A stretch of 58,623 nucleotides of DNA from Agathobacter sp. (GCA_017409825.1 JAFQRZ010000021.1:1-58623), one strand, 5' to 3'. Shown: positions 33,046-42,803, counted from the first letter of the stretch. Notes: generated by a model from the letters alone, not told the origin. A program made the numbers and translations.

Positions 33046-36000
33046 CTATTTATTTTTTAAAGATTTTTTGAATTCTTTGTAAGCAACTGCTTCTTCTGTT
33101 TTCATGAATTTGCTTCTCTTTGTAAGCCAAAGAACGATTGATACTGCAAAGAGTACCCAGAATACGATAGCACCTGTTCTACATGTACCGATGATACCTG
33201 GTTCTACTGCTTTGATTGTAGTATCTTTACCGATACCATTCATTGCCTGTGAGTTAGCGATTGCGTATAAGTTGTGGTGTGAAGCTTCTCTCATAGCTGT
33301 TACTACAACTGGGTCGTCTTCGAATCTAGCCAAACCATTATCTGTAACCATGAATGCCATCATTGAGTCGAATGTTGTTGTTCCGTTCATAACACCGTCA
33401 ACGGCATTAACCATTGAGTTAAGTACGTTGTCAGTAATCTGGAGACCGTTACAGTTCCATTCACCATTTAAGATACCCTTTAAGAGACCAGCGTTAGAAC
33501 CTGACCATGTAGTACCCCAACGTGTGTAAGCCATCATAACGCCGTTTCCGCCTGCCTGTGAATCTTCCAAACCACCCTGGAATGCTCTTAAGTAGATTTC
33601 ACGAGCAGCCTGTTCGGTTAACCATACACCAAGACCGATACGATCCTGTTCACAGTCATTTAATGCGAAGTGTTTGTATACTACGAATACACCATTTTCT
33701 TCGATACCTTTTACTTCATAATGAGCCATTTCTGAAGAAAGTACAGAGTCTTCTGAATAGTATTCGAAGTTACGTCCTGAATATGGAGAACGGTGTGTAT
33801 TTGCACCAGGTCCATAGAGGAATGTTACTCTAGCTGCTAAACAGTCTTCACCAACGATGTTACCGATTTCATAAGCTAATTCTTTGTTGAATGTAGCTGC
33901 AAGTACGTCTTCGGATGTAAGAGCTGTAGTTTCTACACCAAGTCCACTACCAAATAAAGTAACAGTTAAGCCCTGAGGACCGTTTTCATCACGTGTACCA
34001 GGAGCCTGAACAGATTCTACTGGCATGTGCCAATGGAAAGCATCTGCGATGAATGTTACCATTTCATCAAATGTAAGCTGGTCTAATAATTTATCCCAAG
34101 CTGGATCATCATAATCTTTTCCAATCATGTCAACAAGCTTCATGCCGTTGTCTGCACCAAGTGTTGGCATTTTCACTGTTGTGTTAGGATCTGCTTTATA
34201 CTTTTCATCCTGTAAGCCAGCGATTAAGTATTCATTTAATGCAATCTTAACTGTGTTCTTAAGATTTGGCATTGTACCTGCCCAATCATTACGTGTTAAG
34301 AATGTAACCTTCTGACCAACTTTGTCATTTCTGTTAGGGTCAGAATCGTCTAACTGGTTCTTGATTTCTACGCCTGCATCTGATGTAGCATAAGTTGTAG
34401 TATCAAGTGTTTCGTTTGTCCATTTGCATACTAATGTTGCATTACCAACATCATCCATGCCATTGTCTTTGGTATATCCTTTTGCTGCTAATACGTTGTT
34501 TACCGCATTGTGTGAGTCTGTTGCTGCTGTGAAGTAGTAATCACCAGCATCCATGATGTATGTGCCTGCACCATACGCATCGTAGCTTGCTACATAGTCG
34601 CCATCAACTACGATTGTTAATGTCTCAGATTCATTCTTGTCAAGAATCTTTGTCTTTTCAAAACCAACTAACTGAACAGCTGCTTTTTCTACTTTGTTAT
34701 CGATGTCATACTGTGTGTATGGACTCTGAACATAAATCTGTACAGTTTCCTTACCTGGAACTTCACCTGTATTTGTTACTTTAACTGCGAATGTATATGT
34801 CTGAGCATCCTTGTCATAAACCATAGTCATGTCGCTATATTCGAATGTTGTATAGCTTAAACCATAACCAAATGGGAATGCTACATCGTCACTATATACG
34901 TAACCAGCTGTATTACCTTTGCCCATTACAGTATCTTCGTAACGCGTTTCATAATATTTGTATCCAACATAGATACCTTCCTGATAAATCATGTAGGTAT
35001 CTGCATGTTCTGGAATCTTAGTCAAATCACCAGTATACTGAATCGGTGTGAAGTTCTGCATAACTGGGCTTGAGTAGTTGTCATAGCAGTATGTATCTGC
35101 AAGGCTACCAGATGGGTTTACAGTACCATTTAAGATTTCAGCTACTGCTTCCAAACCGGTCTGACCTACACCACCAATCCAAAGTGTAGCGTCTACGCCA
35201 TACTCGTTGTTCTTTAAGAAATCAACCTGAAGTGCGTTAGATGTGTTAATGAGAACGATAATCTTGCCAATCTTACCTTCGTCTTTTAGCTTCTTAACAT
35301 TTGACATCATTTCTCTTTCAACATCATTTAATGCAAGGTAATTTTTTCCATTTCCTAATGTATGATCGAAGTAGCTGTCCGCACCTTCACCACCAATACG
35401 TGATAAAACTACGATAGCTGCATCGCCATAATTTTCAACTGATTTAAGAACGTCTTCCGTATAATATTTCCATGGAACTTCTACGATTTCTGCTGAACCA
35501 TATCCTGAAGCTGTAGCAGAGTCCTGTACTACTGCACCAGCATTGCCACGAGTAAAGAGTTCGCCCTCTTCATTTTCAACAGTTAAATAAAAATCCCAAA
35601 GTGTTGGGTTAACTTCAAATTTACCAACCTGTTCTAATGATTCTTTTAAGTTAAGGCTCTTAGAAGCATCAACGTTACCTGAACCTGTACCACCATAAAC
35701 AATGTTTACAGATGAGGTTGAGAATAAGCTTACCTTAGCACCTTTTGCAAGTGGTAATGCCTTGTCAACGTTTGTTAAAAGAGCAGCACCTTCTGCTTCT
35801 ACCTGTTTTACAAGGTCTGCACCTGCTTTGTTTCTTTCTTCTTCTGTCTTGAATTCACCTTCATAGTAGATAGCATTCTTATCTTCATTTACAACTTCCC
35901 AGAATGTACCTCCTAAAAATAATGCAAATGTGTTGTCAAACATACCAACAACAACAGTTGCTGCCGTCAAAATGATTGCAAGTGGAGCACTAATCCATGT

Positions 36001-36081
36001 CAACCATTTCCAAGGTCTTGTAGCTTTGCTACGAGCCTTTTTGTAGGCTTTTTTGCGAGCCTTGATTTCTTTCTTATCCAT
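33046..36081 (-). CDS. Membrane-anchored glycoside hydrolase family 3 with swapped domain order
   Basis: About 1011 residues. Transmembrane helices at both ends (about 22-45 and 969-986) place the body outside the cell. The usual C-terminal GH3 sandwich comes first (IGGVGQTGLEAVAEILNGTVNPSGSL, then FPFGYGLSYTTFEYS and a fibronectin-III-like domain), and the usual N-terminal barrel follows (GPQGLTVTL, FNKELAYEIGNIVGEDC, YGPGANTHRSPYSGRNFEYYSED, YKHFALND). The nucleophile is probably Asp884 in LQITDN. Swapped GH3 enzymes are known from ruminal Clostridia, as beta-glucosidases. The exact sugar is unknown. The ATG at 36081 follows AAAGGGG; the ATG at 36120 has no site. Confidence 0.9.
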   Translation of the reverse strand: MDKKEIKARKKAYKKARSKATRPWKWLTWISAPLAIILTAATVVVGMFDNTFALFLGGTFWEVVNEDKNAIYYEGEFKTEEERNKAGADLVKQVEAEGAALLTNVDKALPLAKGAKVSLFSTSSVNIVYGGTGSGNVDASKSLNLKESLEQVGKFEVNPTLWDFYLTVENEEGELFTRGNAGAVVQDSATASGYGSAEIVEVPWKYYTEDVLKSVENYGDAAIVVLSRIGGEGADSYFDHTLGNGKNYLALNDVEREMMSNVKKLKDEGKIGKIIVLINTSNALQVDFLKNNEYGVDATLWIGGVGQTGLEAVAEILNGTVNPSGSLADTYCYDNYSSPVMQNFTPIQYTGDLTKIPEHADTYMIYQEGIYVGYKYYETRYEDTVMGKGNTAGYVYSDDVAFPFGYGLSYTTFEYSDMTMVYDKDAQTYTFAVKVTNTGEVPGKETVQIYVQSPYTQYDIDNKVEKAAVQLVGFEKTKILDKNESETLTIVVDGDYVASYDAYGAGTYIMDAGDYYFTAATDSHNAVNNVLAAKGYTKDNGMDDVGNATLVCKWTNETLDTTTYATSDAGVEIKNQLDDSDPNRNDKVGQKVTFLTRNDWAGTMPNLKNTVKIALNEYLIAGLQDEKYKADPNTTVKMPTLGADNGMKLVDMIGKDYDDPAWDKLLDQLTFDEMVTFIADAFHWHMPVESVQAPGTRDENGPQGLTVTLFGSGLGVETTALTSEDVLAATFNKELAYEIGNIVGEDCLAARVTFLYGPGANTHRSPYSGRNFEYYSEDSVLSSEMAHYEVKGIEENGVFVVYKHFALNDCEQDRIGLGVWLTEQAAREIYLRAFQGGLEDSQAGGNGVMMAYTRWGTTWSGSNAGLLKGILNGEWNCNGLQITDNVLNSMVNAVDGVMNGTTTFDSMMAFMVTDNGLARFEDDPVVVTAMREASHHNLYAIANSQAMNGIGKDTTIKAVEPGIIGTCRTGAIVFWVLFAVSIVLWLTKRSKFMKTEEAVAYKEFKKSLKNK

Positions 36082-36239
36082 ATTTCCCCTTTCCCCTGCA
36101 AAATCTTTTCCATTTCGCATGACACTAATTGAATGATATTATCACTTTACCACTTTTCTAGCTAAAAAACAATGGACAAATATGCAATCTACCTAGATTA
36201 AATATTAAATTTTATAATTTTTCGTCAAAATAACCAAAT

Positions 36240-36264
36240 CCACCCTGTCCAAAGGACAGGGTGG
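36240..36264 (-). terminator. Terminator of the GH79 gene
   Basis: Perfect 11-bp stem CCACCCTGTCC/GGACAGGGTGG with a 3-nt loop; the following minus-strand sequence (ATTTGGTTATTTT) is only moderately T-rich, so some read-through into GH3 is likely. Confidence 0.7.
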
Positions 36265-36307
36265 TCACATATTACCTTATTTTCCTTAGTCTATCGACTA
36301 ATTTATC

Positions 36308-37819
36308 TTACATTACAACGAATGCCATAGTAGCTGGTTCTAATGTAAGTGTTCCTTCCATAACTACTGGAGCCATTTCTGGAACTTCATTGTTTTCGCC
36401 AAGAACTAATTCTTTGCCATTTAACTTCATAACGGTTGCACGAAGTGTATCTGCATGAAGCTTGTAAACTTCTGCTGCTTTTGGAAGTTCTATGGTTGTA
36501 GTTTCTGTTTCAGAGTTGTTGATGATGAGATATGCAACACCATCTTTGCCATCTCTACGAGAATGTGCAAATACATGAGCACCTTCGCGAATTTCTTCGC
36601 ATGTGTCATAAACAGTTGTACCCATGATTCTGTTCCAAAGTAATACAGCGAAGTAGTTTGGTCTTGGATCAAATGTACCATGTTTCAAGAAACCATAGTC
36701 AGATGAAGCAAGTGTATTGTGGAAAATTACACCATCTGTAAGAGTAGCGAATGTTCCAAGTTCGTTTAATGTACGGAATACGTCTACATAAGTAGAAGCC
36801 CATGTATCTCCGCCGCCGCCTGCGTCACCAGATTCTGTTACCCACATTTCTCCGTTTGGACAATATTTGTCACGGTATGGGATATTAAGCTTGCAGTTTA
36901 ATGGTGCTACGTTTAAATAGCTTTCTGTTAATACTTTATCAGAAGCCCAGTGCATTGCTGGCATAACCATTTCTAAACGTTCAGAAATACCATTGTAGTA
37001 ATGGTAGCTATATACATCAAGTGGTTCCTGTGCGCCTCTCATTAAATCATCACATGTCGCATTGTTTCCAGCAAGAAGTTCAACTCCACCGCCTGCAAAG
37101 TCGCCCTGTTTTTCTTCATCACCCATAGCACCACCTGTATTACATGGTCCTACGATAAGTGTTTCTGGATAGTTATCACGTACCCATCTATGGAAAAGAT
37201 CTTCGTCTCTTACATAGTTTTCTGCAGTATATCCTGGTGGGAATCCTGTAATATCGAGCATGTTAGGTTCGTTTGTGAATTCAACTGCATCGATAGTTGC
37301 ACCATATTCTTTTGTTAATGCAAAGATTTTTTCTGCCTGTGATGGATTCCATGGTTCATCTGCTTTGTGAAGACCTTCACAGTTTGCAACAGAGATAAGT
37401 AATTTAGCTCCGATTGCTTTTACGAAATCAAGCACACCAATCCACTGTTCTTTTGTAAGTCTATTCTGATAGCCTTCTGGTGTTACTCCAGTTCCTTCGA
37501 AATCATAGTATGTTTTGGTAGCCCATGTACCAGATACACGTACCCAAACTGGACCAAATTCTGATGCTAATTTACGAAGTTTTTCATTGTATAAATCGAT
37601 TGGTGGATACACCTGCATCAAATTTGCCATTGCGCTAGCGATATCTGTAGCACCACCTACATCAAATTTTTCTGTACCAGCAATCTGTTCTGGTGTGTAA
37701 GCTTTCCAGAATGTACCACCTGTTACTTCTGTAAATTCTACGTTGTATGACATAAGTTTGTCATTTACAGTACGGATCACCTGAAGTGGTGAAGCGGATA
37801 ATTTAATATTCTGTCCCAT
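36308..37819 (-). CDS. Glycoside hydrolase family 79 (heparanase-like)
   Basis: About 503 residues, clan GH-A barrel plus a C-terminal beta domain. LRKLASEFGPVWVRVSGTW aligns by eye with the heparanase LRTLA..YLRFGGT region; the acid/base is Glu184 (FTNEPN) and the nucleophile Glu329 (MWVTESGDAGGGG); YGFLKHGTFDPRPNYFAVLLW matches the heparanase C-terminal part. GH79 enzymes cut beta-glucuronides. No signal peptide, so cytosolic, which suggests action on imported oligosaccharides. The ATG at 37819 has AAGGGGG at good spacing. Encoded just upstream of the GH3. Confidence 0.85.
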   Translation of the reverse strand: MGQNIKLSASPLQVIRTVNDKLMSYNVEFTEVTGGTFWKAYTPEQIAGTEKFDVGGATDIASAMANLMQVYPPIDLYNEKLRKLASEFGPVWVRVSGTWATKTYYDFEGTGVTPEGYQNRLTKEQWIGVLDFVKAIGAKLLISVANCEGLHKADEPWNPSQAEKIFALTKEYGATIDAVEFTNEPNMLDITGFPPGYTAENYVRDEDLFHRWVRDNYPETLIVGPCNTGGAMGDEEKQGDFAGGGVELLAGNNATCDDLMRGAQEPLDVYSYHYYNGISERLEMVMPAMHWASDKVLTESYLNVAPLNCKLNIPYRDKYCPNGEMWVTESGDAGGGGDTWASTYVDVFRTLNELGTFATLTDGVIFHNTLASSDYGFLKHGTFDPRPNYFAVLLWNRIMGTTVYDTCEEIREGAHVFAHSRRDGKDGVAYLIINNSETETTTIELPKAAEVYKLHADTLRATVMKLNGKELVLGENNEVPEMAPVVMEGTLTLEPATMAFVVM

Positions 37820-37864
37820 TGGTTTGTCCCCCTTATTTTCTTGATACATTTATTATAACAAAAA

Positions 37865-37886
37865 GTCCCCTCTTTTACGAGGGGAC
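37865..37886 (-). terminator. Terminator of the TetR gene
   Basis: Perfect 8-bp stem GTCCCCTC/GAGGGGAC followed by TTTTTG on the minus strand, upstream of GH79. Confidence 0.82.
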
Positions 37887-37948
37887 AAACATGGGACAAG
37901 TGTGGCACTTTGTTCCAATTTTTTGCATATCAATTTTAGTCACTTTTA

Positions 37949-38470
37949 CTAATCAATTCGAAACATCTCACGTACAAGGGTACTCATCTCATTCGGCGTC
38001 TGATGCATTCCACTATGATGCCACGATACCAGCATCGTCATAATCGCCGCAATGTATCCCGAATACTTCAAGTCCTTATTTGAAATGATTCTTTTACCAG
38101 ATTTCTCCTCTTCCAGTCTTCTGTCAAATTTCTCATAAATTCGATTGATTAGCAAAGGACTCAACCCATTCTTTTCCAAAACATCCAACAGATATTTATT
38201 CTTCTTCCAGTAAGAGAAAAATCCATCCAAATCCGCTTTCACTTCCAAATACAAAAAGGAACTCGTAATTGACTCATCTATCGTTGCAAACAGCACATCT
38301 TCCAACGCATCATAATACCGATAAAAGGTTTTGCGTGGAATTTTCATCTCTTTCGTAAGTGCTGTCACCGTTATATCATGATACGACAGCTGTTCCATCA
38401 TAGAAAACAAGGTTGTCTGAAACAACTTTTGACGTTCCATGGACCTTTCTGTTTTACAAATTTTGTACAT
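37949..38470 (-). CDS. TetR-family transcriptional regulator
   Basis: About 173 residues. N-terminal helix-turn-helix (QKLFQTTLFSMMEQLSYHDITVTALTKEMKIPRKTFYRYYDALEDVL) followed by a helical ligand domain. The ATG at 38470 has AGGAG eight bases upstream; ATGs further out lack a site. It is divergent from the HD-GYP-like gene at 38612 and upstream of the GH79/GH3 genes on the same strand, so either could be its target. Confidence 0.87.
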   Translation of the reverse strand: MYKICKTERSMERQKLFQTTLFSMMEQLSYHDITVTALTKEMKIPRKTFYRYYDALEDVLFATIDESITSSFLYLEVKADLDGFFSYWKKNKYLLDVLEKNGLSPLLINRIYEKFDRRLEEEKSGKRIISNKDLKYSGYIAAIMTMLVSWHHSGMHQTPNEMSTLVREMFRID

Positions 38471-38611
38471 ATTTTGCACTCCTGTGTTCATTTCGATAAA
38501 TTCATTATAAGACTTTCCTTCCTCCAATGGCAATAAAAAATATTGCAAGAAAAAACCAGATGTGAAATAATAAGAGCAAGAATAAATGACTTACGAAGGG
38601 AGCGTGAATCT

Positions 38612-39784
38612 ATGCAATTTATTCGTTCCGCAGAACTTAGACCAGGGCTTCGCATTGCGAAACCAATTTACAACAAGGATGGTGTCTTACTTTATGAACG
38701 CAACTCCAGACTCACCATTCCAGCCATTAATAGTATCCGCAACTTTGACTTGATTGGCATCTATATTCTCGAGCCTGCAGAACCCGTTCCACCATTCACG
38801 AAAGAAGACTTAGAATTTGAACAGGCACAGACTGTTTATCTCTTTAAATTGAAAGACCTGTTTGAAAAAATATATAAACGTCAGCCCTTGGATAAACTAG
38901 AGGATTTGGTCGATGATATCATCAAACGTTATGGATGTTTGACCCATCGTGTCAACTTCAACCAGAACCTTCGAAGTGCACATGATTTTATGTACAAGCA
39001 TGCCACTAGCGTTTCCATTCTTACTGCTATGATCGGACAGCATATTGATATGCCAGAGGAAGATTTCAAATCCCTCATTACAGCAGCCATCCTTTATGGC
39101 TTCGGATATCGTTTCTTATCTAAAAATGTCATGGACAAAGACGAAGAATTTACAGAATATGATAACAAATCGAAGCAAGCCGCTTTAGAAAAAGGCACCA
39201 GCTATCTTAGTATGTCTACCGACCCTATCAGCTACCTCCCAAAAGCGATTCGTGTCGTGGAATACTACATTTTATCCAATAACCCAGAACGCAAGATTGA
39301 ACATCCAACGGAAGATATTTTGCTCCTGGCAGAGATCCTAAAAGTAGCTATCGAATTCGATATGATGACGGGGATGATTATGGGTCACAAACCAGAATCC
39401 GAAATCGTAGCCATGAATTCTTTACGAGAGCACACCAAAGAATTTAATGAAACTATCGTTACTATTTTGGCGCAATGCATCCATATCATTCCGACTGGTG
39501 CAAGTGTCGACTTAAACAACGGAGAAAAAGCTGTCGTATTGGTAGAAAACCAGAAAAACTACATGGAGCCAGTCATCTTACGACTTCGTGACAATAACAT
39601 CTATGATTTAAGCGACCCTGTGGTGAATCGTCGCATCCACATTGTTGATATCATGAAAACGATGGACAACCGCGTAGAAATTGACGTGGATACCATCAAA
39701 CACTTTAAAGCGGATAAACGAATTCAGGAAATAACAAGACGCTATAAAGAACAGAAAGAAAAAGCAACAACTACCCAAAAATAA
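38612..39784 (+). CDS. Degenerate HD-GYP-like protein
   Basis: About 390 residues, no membrane segment. The N-terminus (RSAELRPGLRIAKPIYNKDGVLLYERNSRLT) is the DUF3391-like part that often precedes HD-GYP phosphodiesterases, and MYKHATSVSILTAMIGQHIDMPEEDFKSLITAAILYGFGYRFL (about 128-170) follows the HD-GYP pattern but with LYGFGYR where HDIGK-type metal residues should be. HD and GYP motifs are missing, so it is probably not an active cyclic-di-GMP hydrolase; it may bind or act as a scaffold. The ATG at 38612 has AAGGGAG at ideal distance. Confidence 0.75.
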   Translation: MQFIRSAELRPGLRIAKPIYNKDGVLLYERNSRLTIPAINSIRNFDLIGIYILEPAEPVPPFTKEDLEFEQAQTVYLFKLKDLFEKIYKRQPLDKLEDLVDDIIKRYGCLTHRVNFNQNLRSAHDFMYKHATSVSILTAMIGQHIDMPEEDFKSLITAAILYGFGYRFLSKNVMDKDEEFTEYDNKSKQAALEKGTSYLSMSTDPISYLPKAIRVVEYYILSNNPERKIEHPTEDILLLAEILKVAIEFDMMTGMIMGHKPESEIVAMNSLREHTKEFNETIVTILAQCIHIIPTGASVDLNNGEKAVVLVENQKNYMEPVILRLRDNNIYDLSDPVVNRRIHIVDIMKTMDNRVEIDVDTIKHFKADKRIQEITRRYKEQKEKATTTQK

Positions 39785-39793
39785 AACACAAAA

Positions 39794-39824
39794 CCCCATC
39801 GTGAAATACATTCTCACGATGGGG
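39794..39824. terminator. Bidirectional terminator
   Basis: Perfect 11-bp stem CCCCATCGTGA/TCACGATGGGG between two converging genes. The minus-strand side has the better T-tract (TTTTGTGTTTT), the plus side AATTTTA. Confidence 0.82.
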
Positions 39825-39839
39825 AATTTTATGTAATAA

Positions 39840-40421
39840 CTAAAACAAATACGTAATCATATATAAGCTGGCTACAACCGTAGCGAACAAAATACACCCT
39901 GCAACCGCAAATGCAATCACTCTCTTCGAAACTGGTCTTTTTTCAAACCCTTCAATATTGTTAGACGAAGCATACATTGGTAGAAATGGTGCTCGCAAAT
40001 CTGGATTCGCGTTCACATGATAAAAGCCCTTTTTACCAAAATAAAATGAGGTCCATGCAGGATTTGCATTTAATGTCACTTTCGTGAAGTTACATACTTT
40101 CTTTCCATATTCTCGCATCACCTTGAGCAACATACTACCATAGCCTTTATTCTGTTGCTGAGGCAGCACATACAACATGGTTATCATACCATCTGACTGC
40201 ATCCCAGATACGCCAACCATCTGTCCCTCTTCATGCACACCCCATAAAAGCAACTTGTTTTCGTCATAAAGCTTTGTCAAATTCGTTTCTGAAATGTATT
40301 CCTCTACAAATGAAATAGTTTGCGGATATTCCATACGATTTCTCAGGCAATAATCAAATACATAACGTGATAATCCTGATGCTACTTTTATTTCTTCTTT
40401 CTGTAAGATTCTGATTTCCAT
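39840..40421 (-). CDS. GNAT acetyltransferase with C-terminal membrane anchor
   Basis: About 193 residues. Residues 1-135 form a GNAT domain with acetyl-CoA loop QQQNKGYGSML preceded by MITMLYVLP and followed by VTLNANPAWTSFYFGKKGFYHV. A polar linker leads to a single transmembrane helix at about 168-190, with only two or three residues after it. The acceptor is unknown. The second ATG (40421) is six bases from AAGGA. It lies 13 bases after recD2. Confidence 0.82.
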   Translation of the reverse strand: MEIRILQKEEIKVASGLSRYVFDYCLRNRMEYPQTISFVEEYISETNLTKLYDENKLLLWGVHEEGQMVGVSGMQSDGMITMLYVLPQQQNKGYGSMLLKVMREYGKKVCNFTKVTLNANPAWTSFYFGKKGFYHVNANPDLRAPFLPMYASSNNIEGFEKRPVSKRVIAFAVAGCILFATVVASLYMITYLF

Positions 40422-40434
40422 TTCCATTCCTTTC

Positions 40435-42642
40435 TTACATTCCTTCTTCTACCAATCGGTCAAATAGTCCACTATATCGTTTCAGCTGCGAGTTGTTATG
40501 AACCATCGTGTGAAAAACTTCATCATCACCTACTATTGTAACACATTTTTTTGCTCTTGTAACAGCTGTATAAATCAGATTTCGGTTCAACAGCATACGA
40601 GGGCCTTGAAACAGTGGAATTACTACTGCTGGATATTCGGAGCCTTGTGATTTATGAATGGTAATCGCATACGCCAGCTCCAATTCCTCTAGTAATTTAA
40701 ATGGATACTCTACCATTTTCCCTTCGTCAAAGGATACCGTCATAGTCTCTGCAAAATAATTAATCTCTTCAATAATACCAGTATCTCCGTTAAATACACC
40801 AGTACCTTTGTCAATACAGAGACCATACTTGCTACGAATTTCCCATTCCAATTGGTAATTATTTTTTATCTGCATTACCTTATCGCCCTCACGGAAAATA
40901 GTTCCACCATATTCCTTTTCCCGCTTGGAGCTGTCTTCTGGATTGAGGTACATCTGTAGTACTGTATTCAGTCGCTCGACTCCCAAAAGCCCCTTACGCG
41001 TCGGTGTAAGCACCTGAATATCATACTCGGATGCATCTACAAACTTTGGAAGCTTCTGCTTAATCAACTGCAAGGTAACATTGATAATCTTATCTGCTTC
41101 ATAACGTTTCAAGAAAAAGAAGTCCATACTCTTATTGTCTAATACGACCTCTTCTCCATTGTTTATTTTATGTGCATTGACAATGATATCACTGGTACTC
41201 GCCTGTCGAAAAATCTTATTCAGCTTTACCGTATGGAACTGATTGGATTCAATGATATCTTTCAGTACAGAACCCGGTCCTACACTTGGAAGCTGGTTCA
41301 CGTCTCCTACCAAAATTAGTCTCGTTCCTGGCAAAACCGCTTTCAGCAACGCATGCATCAACGTAATGTCCACCATTGACATCTCATCAATGATAATAAC
41401 ATCTGTTTCAAGTGGATTTTTCTCGTTTCTCTCAAAGCCGCCTGTTCCTTCCACGCCGCCATTCACCTCTAACATACGATGAATCGTTCTCGCTTCAAAC
41501 CCTGTCGTTTCACTCATTCGCTTTGCTGCACGCCCCGTCGGTGCCCCAAGAAAAATATCCATCCCTTCCAGCTCAAAATAGCGAATAATGGTATTAATCG
41601 TGGTTGTCTTACCTGTACCTGGTCCACCTGTAATAATTAACAGACCATTTCGTACAGCTTCTTTGACTGCACAAATTTGCTGCTCATCCAACTCAATATT
41701 CGTCTGCTTTTCAATTCGTTTAATTCTTTTTTCAATTTCTACATCTGCCACATCATAGCTGACATCCAACTGCTTTAGCATATGCGCTGTATTTGCTTCC
41801 ATGTGATAAAATGTAGCAGCATATATTTGCGTCATATCATCTTTTTGGCGCATCATAATCTTTCGGTCAATGGCAAGATTCATATAATGCTTCTCAATAT
41901 GTTCTCCACTCACCTCCAGCAATTGGCTGGTACGCTCTGTCAATTCTTCCATCGGCAAATACGTATGACCTTCTGCAGTTGCCTGCAAAAGCACATATAA
42001 AATCCCGCTTCGAATACGAAAATCAGAGTCTGTACGAACTCCTGCACGGCTGGCAATTTCATCCGCTGTTTTGAAGCCTACGCCATCAATATCCTCCGCC
42101 ATTTGATATGGATTTTCCTTTAATACACTATAAATCCTTGCACCATAGAAATTGTATATTTTCACGGCTAACGTCGTGCTGATTCCATACTGTTGAAGAA
42201 AAAGCATCGCCTGTCGCAAGTCTTTTTTCGCATTGACCTGGTCTGCGATTTCCATTGCCTTTCGCTCGCTGATTCCTTTGATTTCGGCTAGTCGTTCCGG
42301 TTCCTCTTCTATGATACGAAACGTGTCTTTTTTAAATCTACGAACAATACGGGCTGCCAAAGCAAGACCAATTCCCTTAATTGCTCCCGAACCTAAATAT
42401 CGCTCAATCGCAACTTCATCTTCTGGTGCCTTTTCCTCAAAGGAGCTTACCTTAAACTGATGTCCATATACGGGATGCTCAGTAAACTCTCCCTTTGCTT
42501 CGATATTCTCCCCTTCCACAATGTCAGAAAAGATGCCTACGCAAGTAATCTCTTCTTCCTCGCATATCAACACCAGCACGGTATAACCATTATCGGTATT
42601 TCTATAAATAATATGGTCTACATAACCTTTAATTGTTTCCAC
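40435..42642 (-). CDS. recD2: RecD2-type ATP-dependent DNA helicase
   Basis: 735 residues. N-terminal OB-like and helix-hairpin-helix regions (GSGAIKGIGLALAARIVRRF; GISERKAMEIADQV) precede a superfamily 1B helicase core: Walker A GGPGTGKTTTINTI (about 341), DVIIIDEMSMVD, LVGDVNQLPSVGPG, and the C-terminal AYAITIHKSQGSEYPAV and NLIYTAVTRAKK. RecD2 acts without RecBC in DNA repair and replication stress, moving 5' to 3'. It starts with GTG after AGGAGAG. Confidence 0.95.
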   Translation of the reverse strand: METIKGYVDHIIYRNTDNGYTVLVLICEEEEITCVGIFSDIVEGENIEAKGEFTEHPVYGHQFKVSSFEEKAPEDEVAIERYLGSGAIKGIGLALAARIVRRFKKDTFRIIEEEPERLAEIKGISERKAMEIADQVNAKKDLRQAMLFLQQYGISTTLAVKIYNFYGARIYSVLKENPYQMAEDIDGVGFKTADEIASRAGVRTDSDFRIRSGILYVLLQATAEGHTYLPMEELTERTSQLLEVSGEHIEKHYMNLAIDRKIMMRQKDDMTQIYAATFYHMEANTAHMLKQLDVSYDVADVEIEKRIKRIEKQTNIELDEQQICAVKEAVRNGLLIITGGPGTGKTTTINTIIRYFELEGMDIFLGAPTGRAAKRMSETTGFEARTIHRMLEVNGGVEGTGGFERNEKNPLETDVIIIDEMSMVDITLMHALLKAVLPGTRLILVGDVNQLPSVGPGSVLKDIIESNQFHTVKLNKIFRQASTSDIIVNAHKINNGEEVVLDNKSMDFFFLKRYEADKIINVTLQLIKQKLPKFVDASEYDIQVLTPTRKGLLGVERLNTVLQMYLNPEDSSKREKEYGGTIFREGDKVMQIKNNYQLEWEIRSKYGLCIDKGTGVFNGDTGIIEEINYFAETMTVSFDEGKMVEYPFKLLEELELAYAITIHKSQGSEYPAVVIPLFQGPRMLLNRNLIYTAVTRAKKCVTIVGDDEVFHTMVHNNSQLKRYSGLFDRLVEEGM

Positions 42643-42734
42643 AGTTCTCTCCTAAATAAATTTCATTCGCCACAGTTCGCAAGCAAACCCGCTCACTGAT
42701 GCAGCAATCGGCGTATCTGTCAGTAGTAAAAAAC

Positions 42735-42763
42735 ACCTGGATATGCACAAGTGCACTCCAGGT
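42735..42763 (-). terminator. Terminator of the flagellar rod genes
   Basis: Stem ACCTGGA/TCCAGGT with an extended GTGCAC inner helix, followed by GTTTTTTAC on the minus strand, 40 bases past the FlgJ-like stop. Confidence 0.8.
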
Positions 42764-42803
42764 ATTTTTCCACTGCCTATGTGGCTCATTGCTTACGCAC
42801 ATA

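Noticed and set aside
36082-36120. Longer start for the GH3 gene at 36120
   Set aside because: No ribosome binding site before it, and the extra residues are encoded by the purine-rich site that serves the ATG at 36081.
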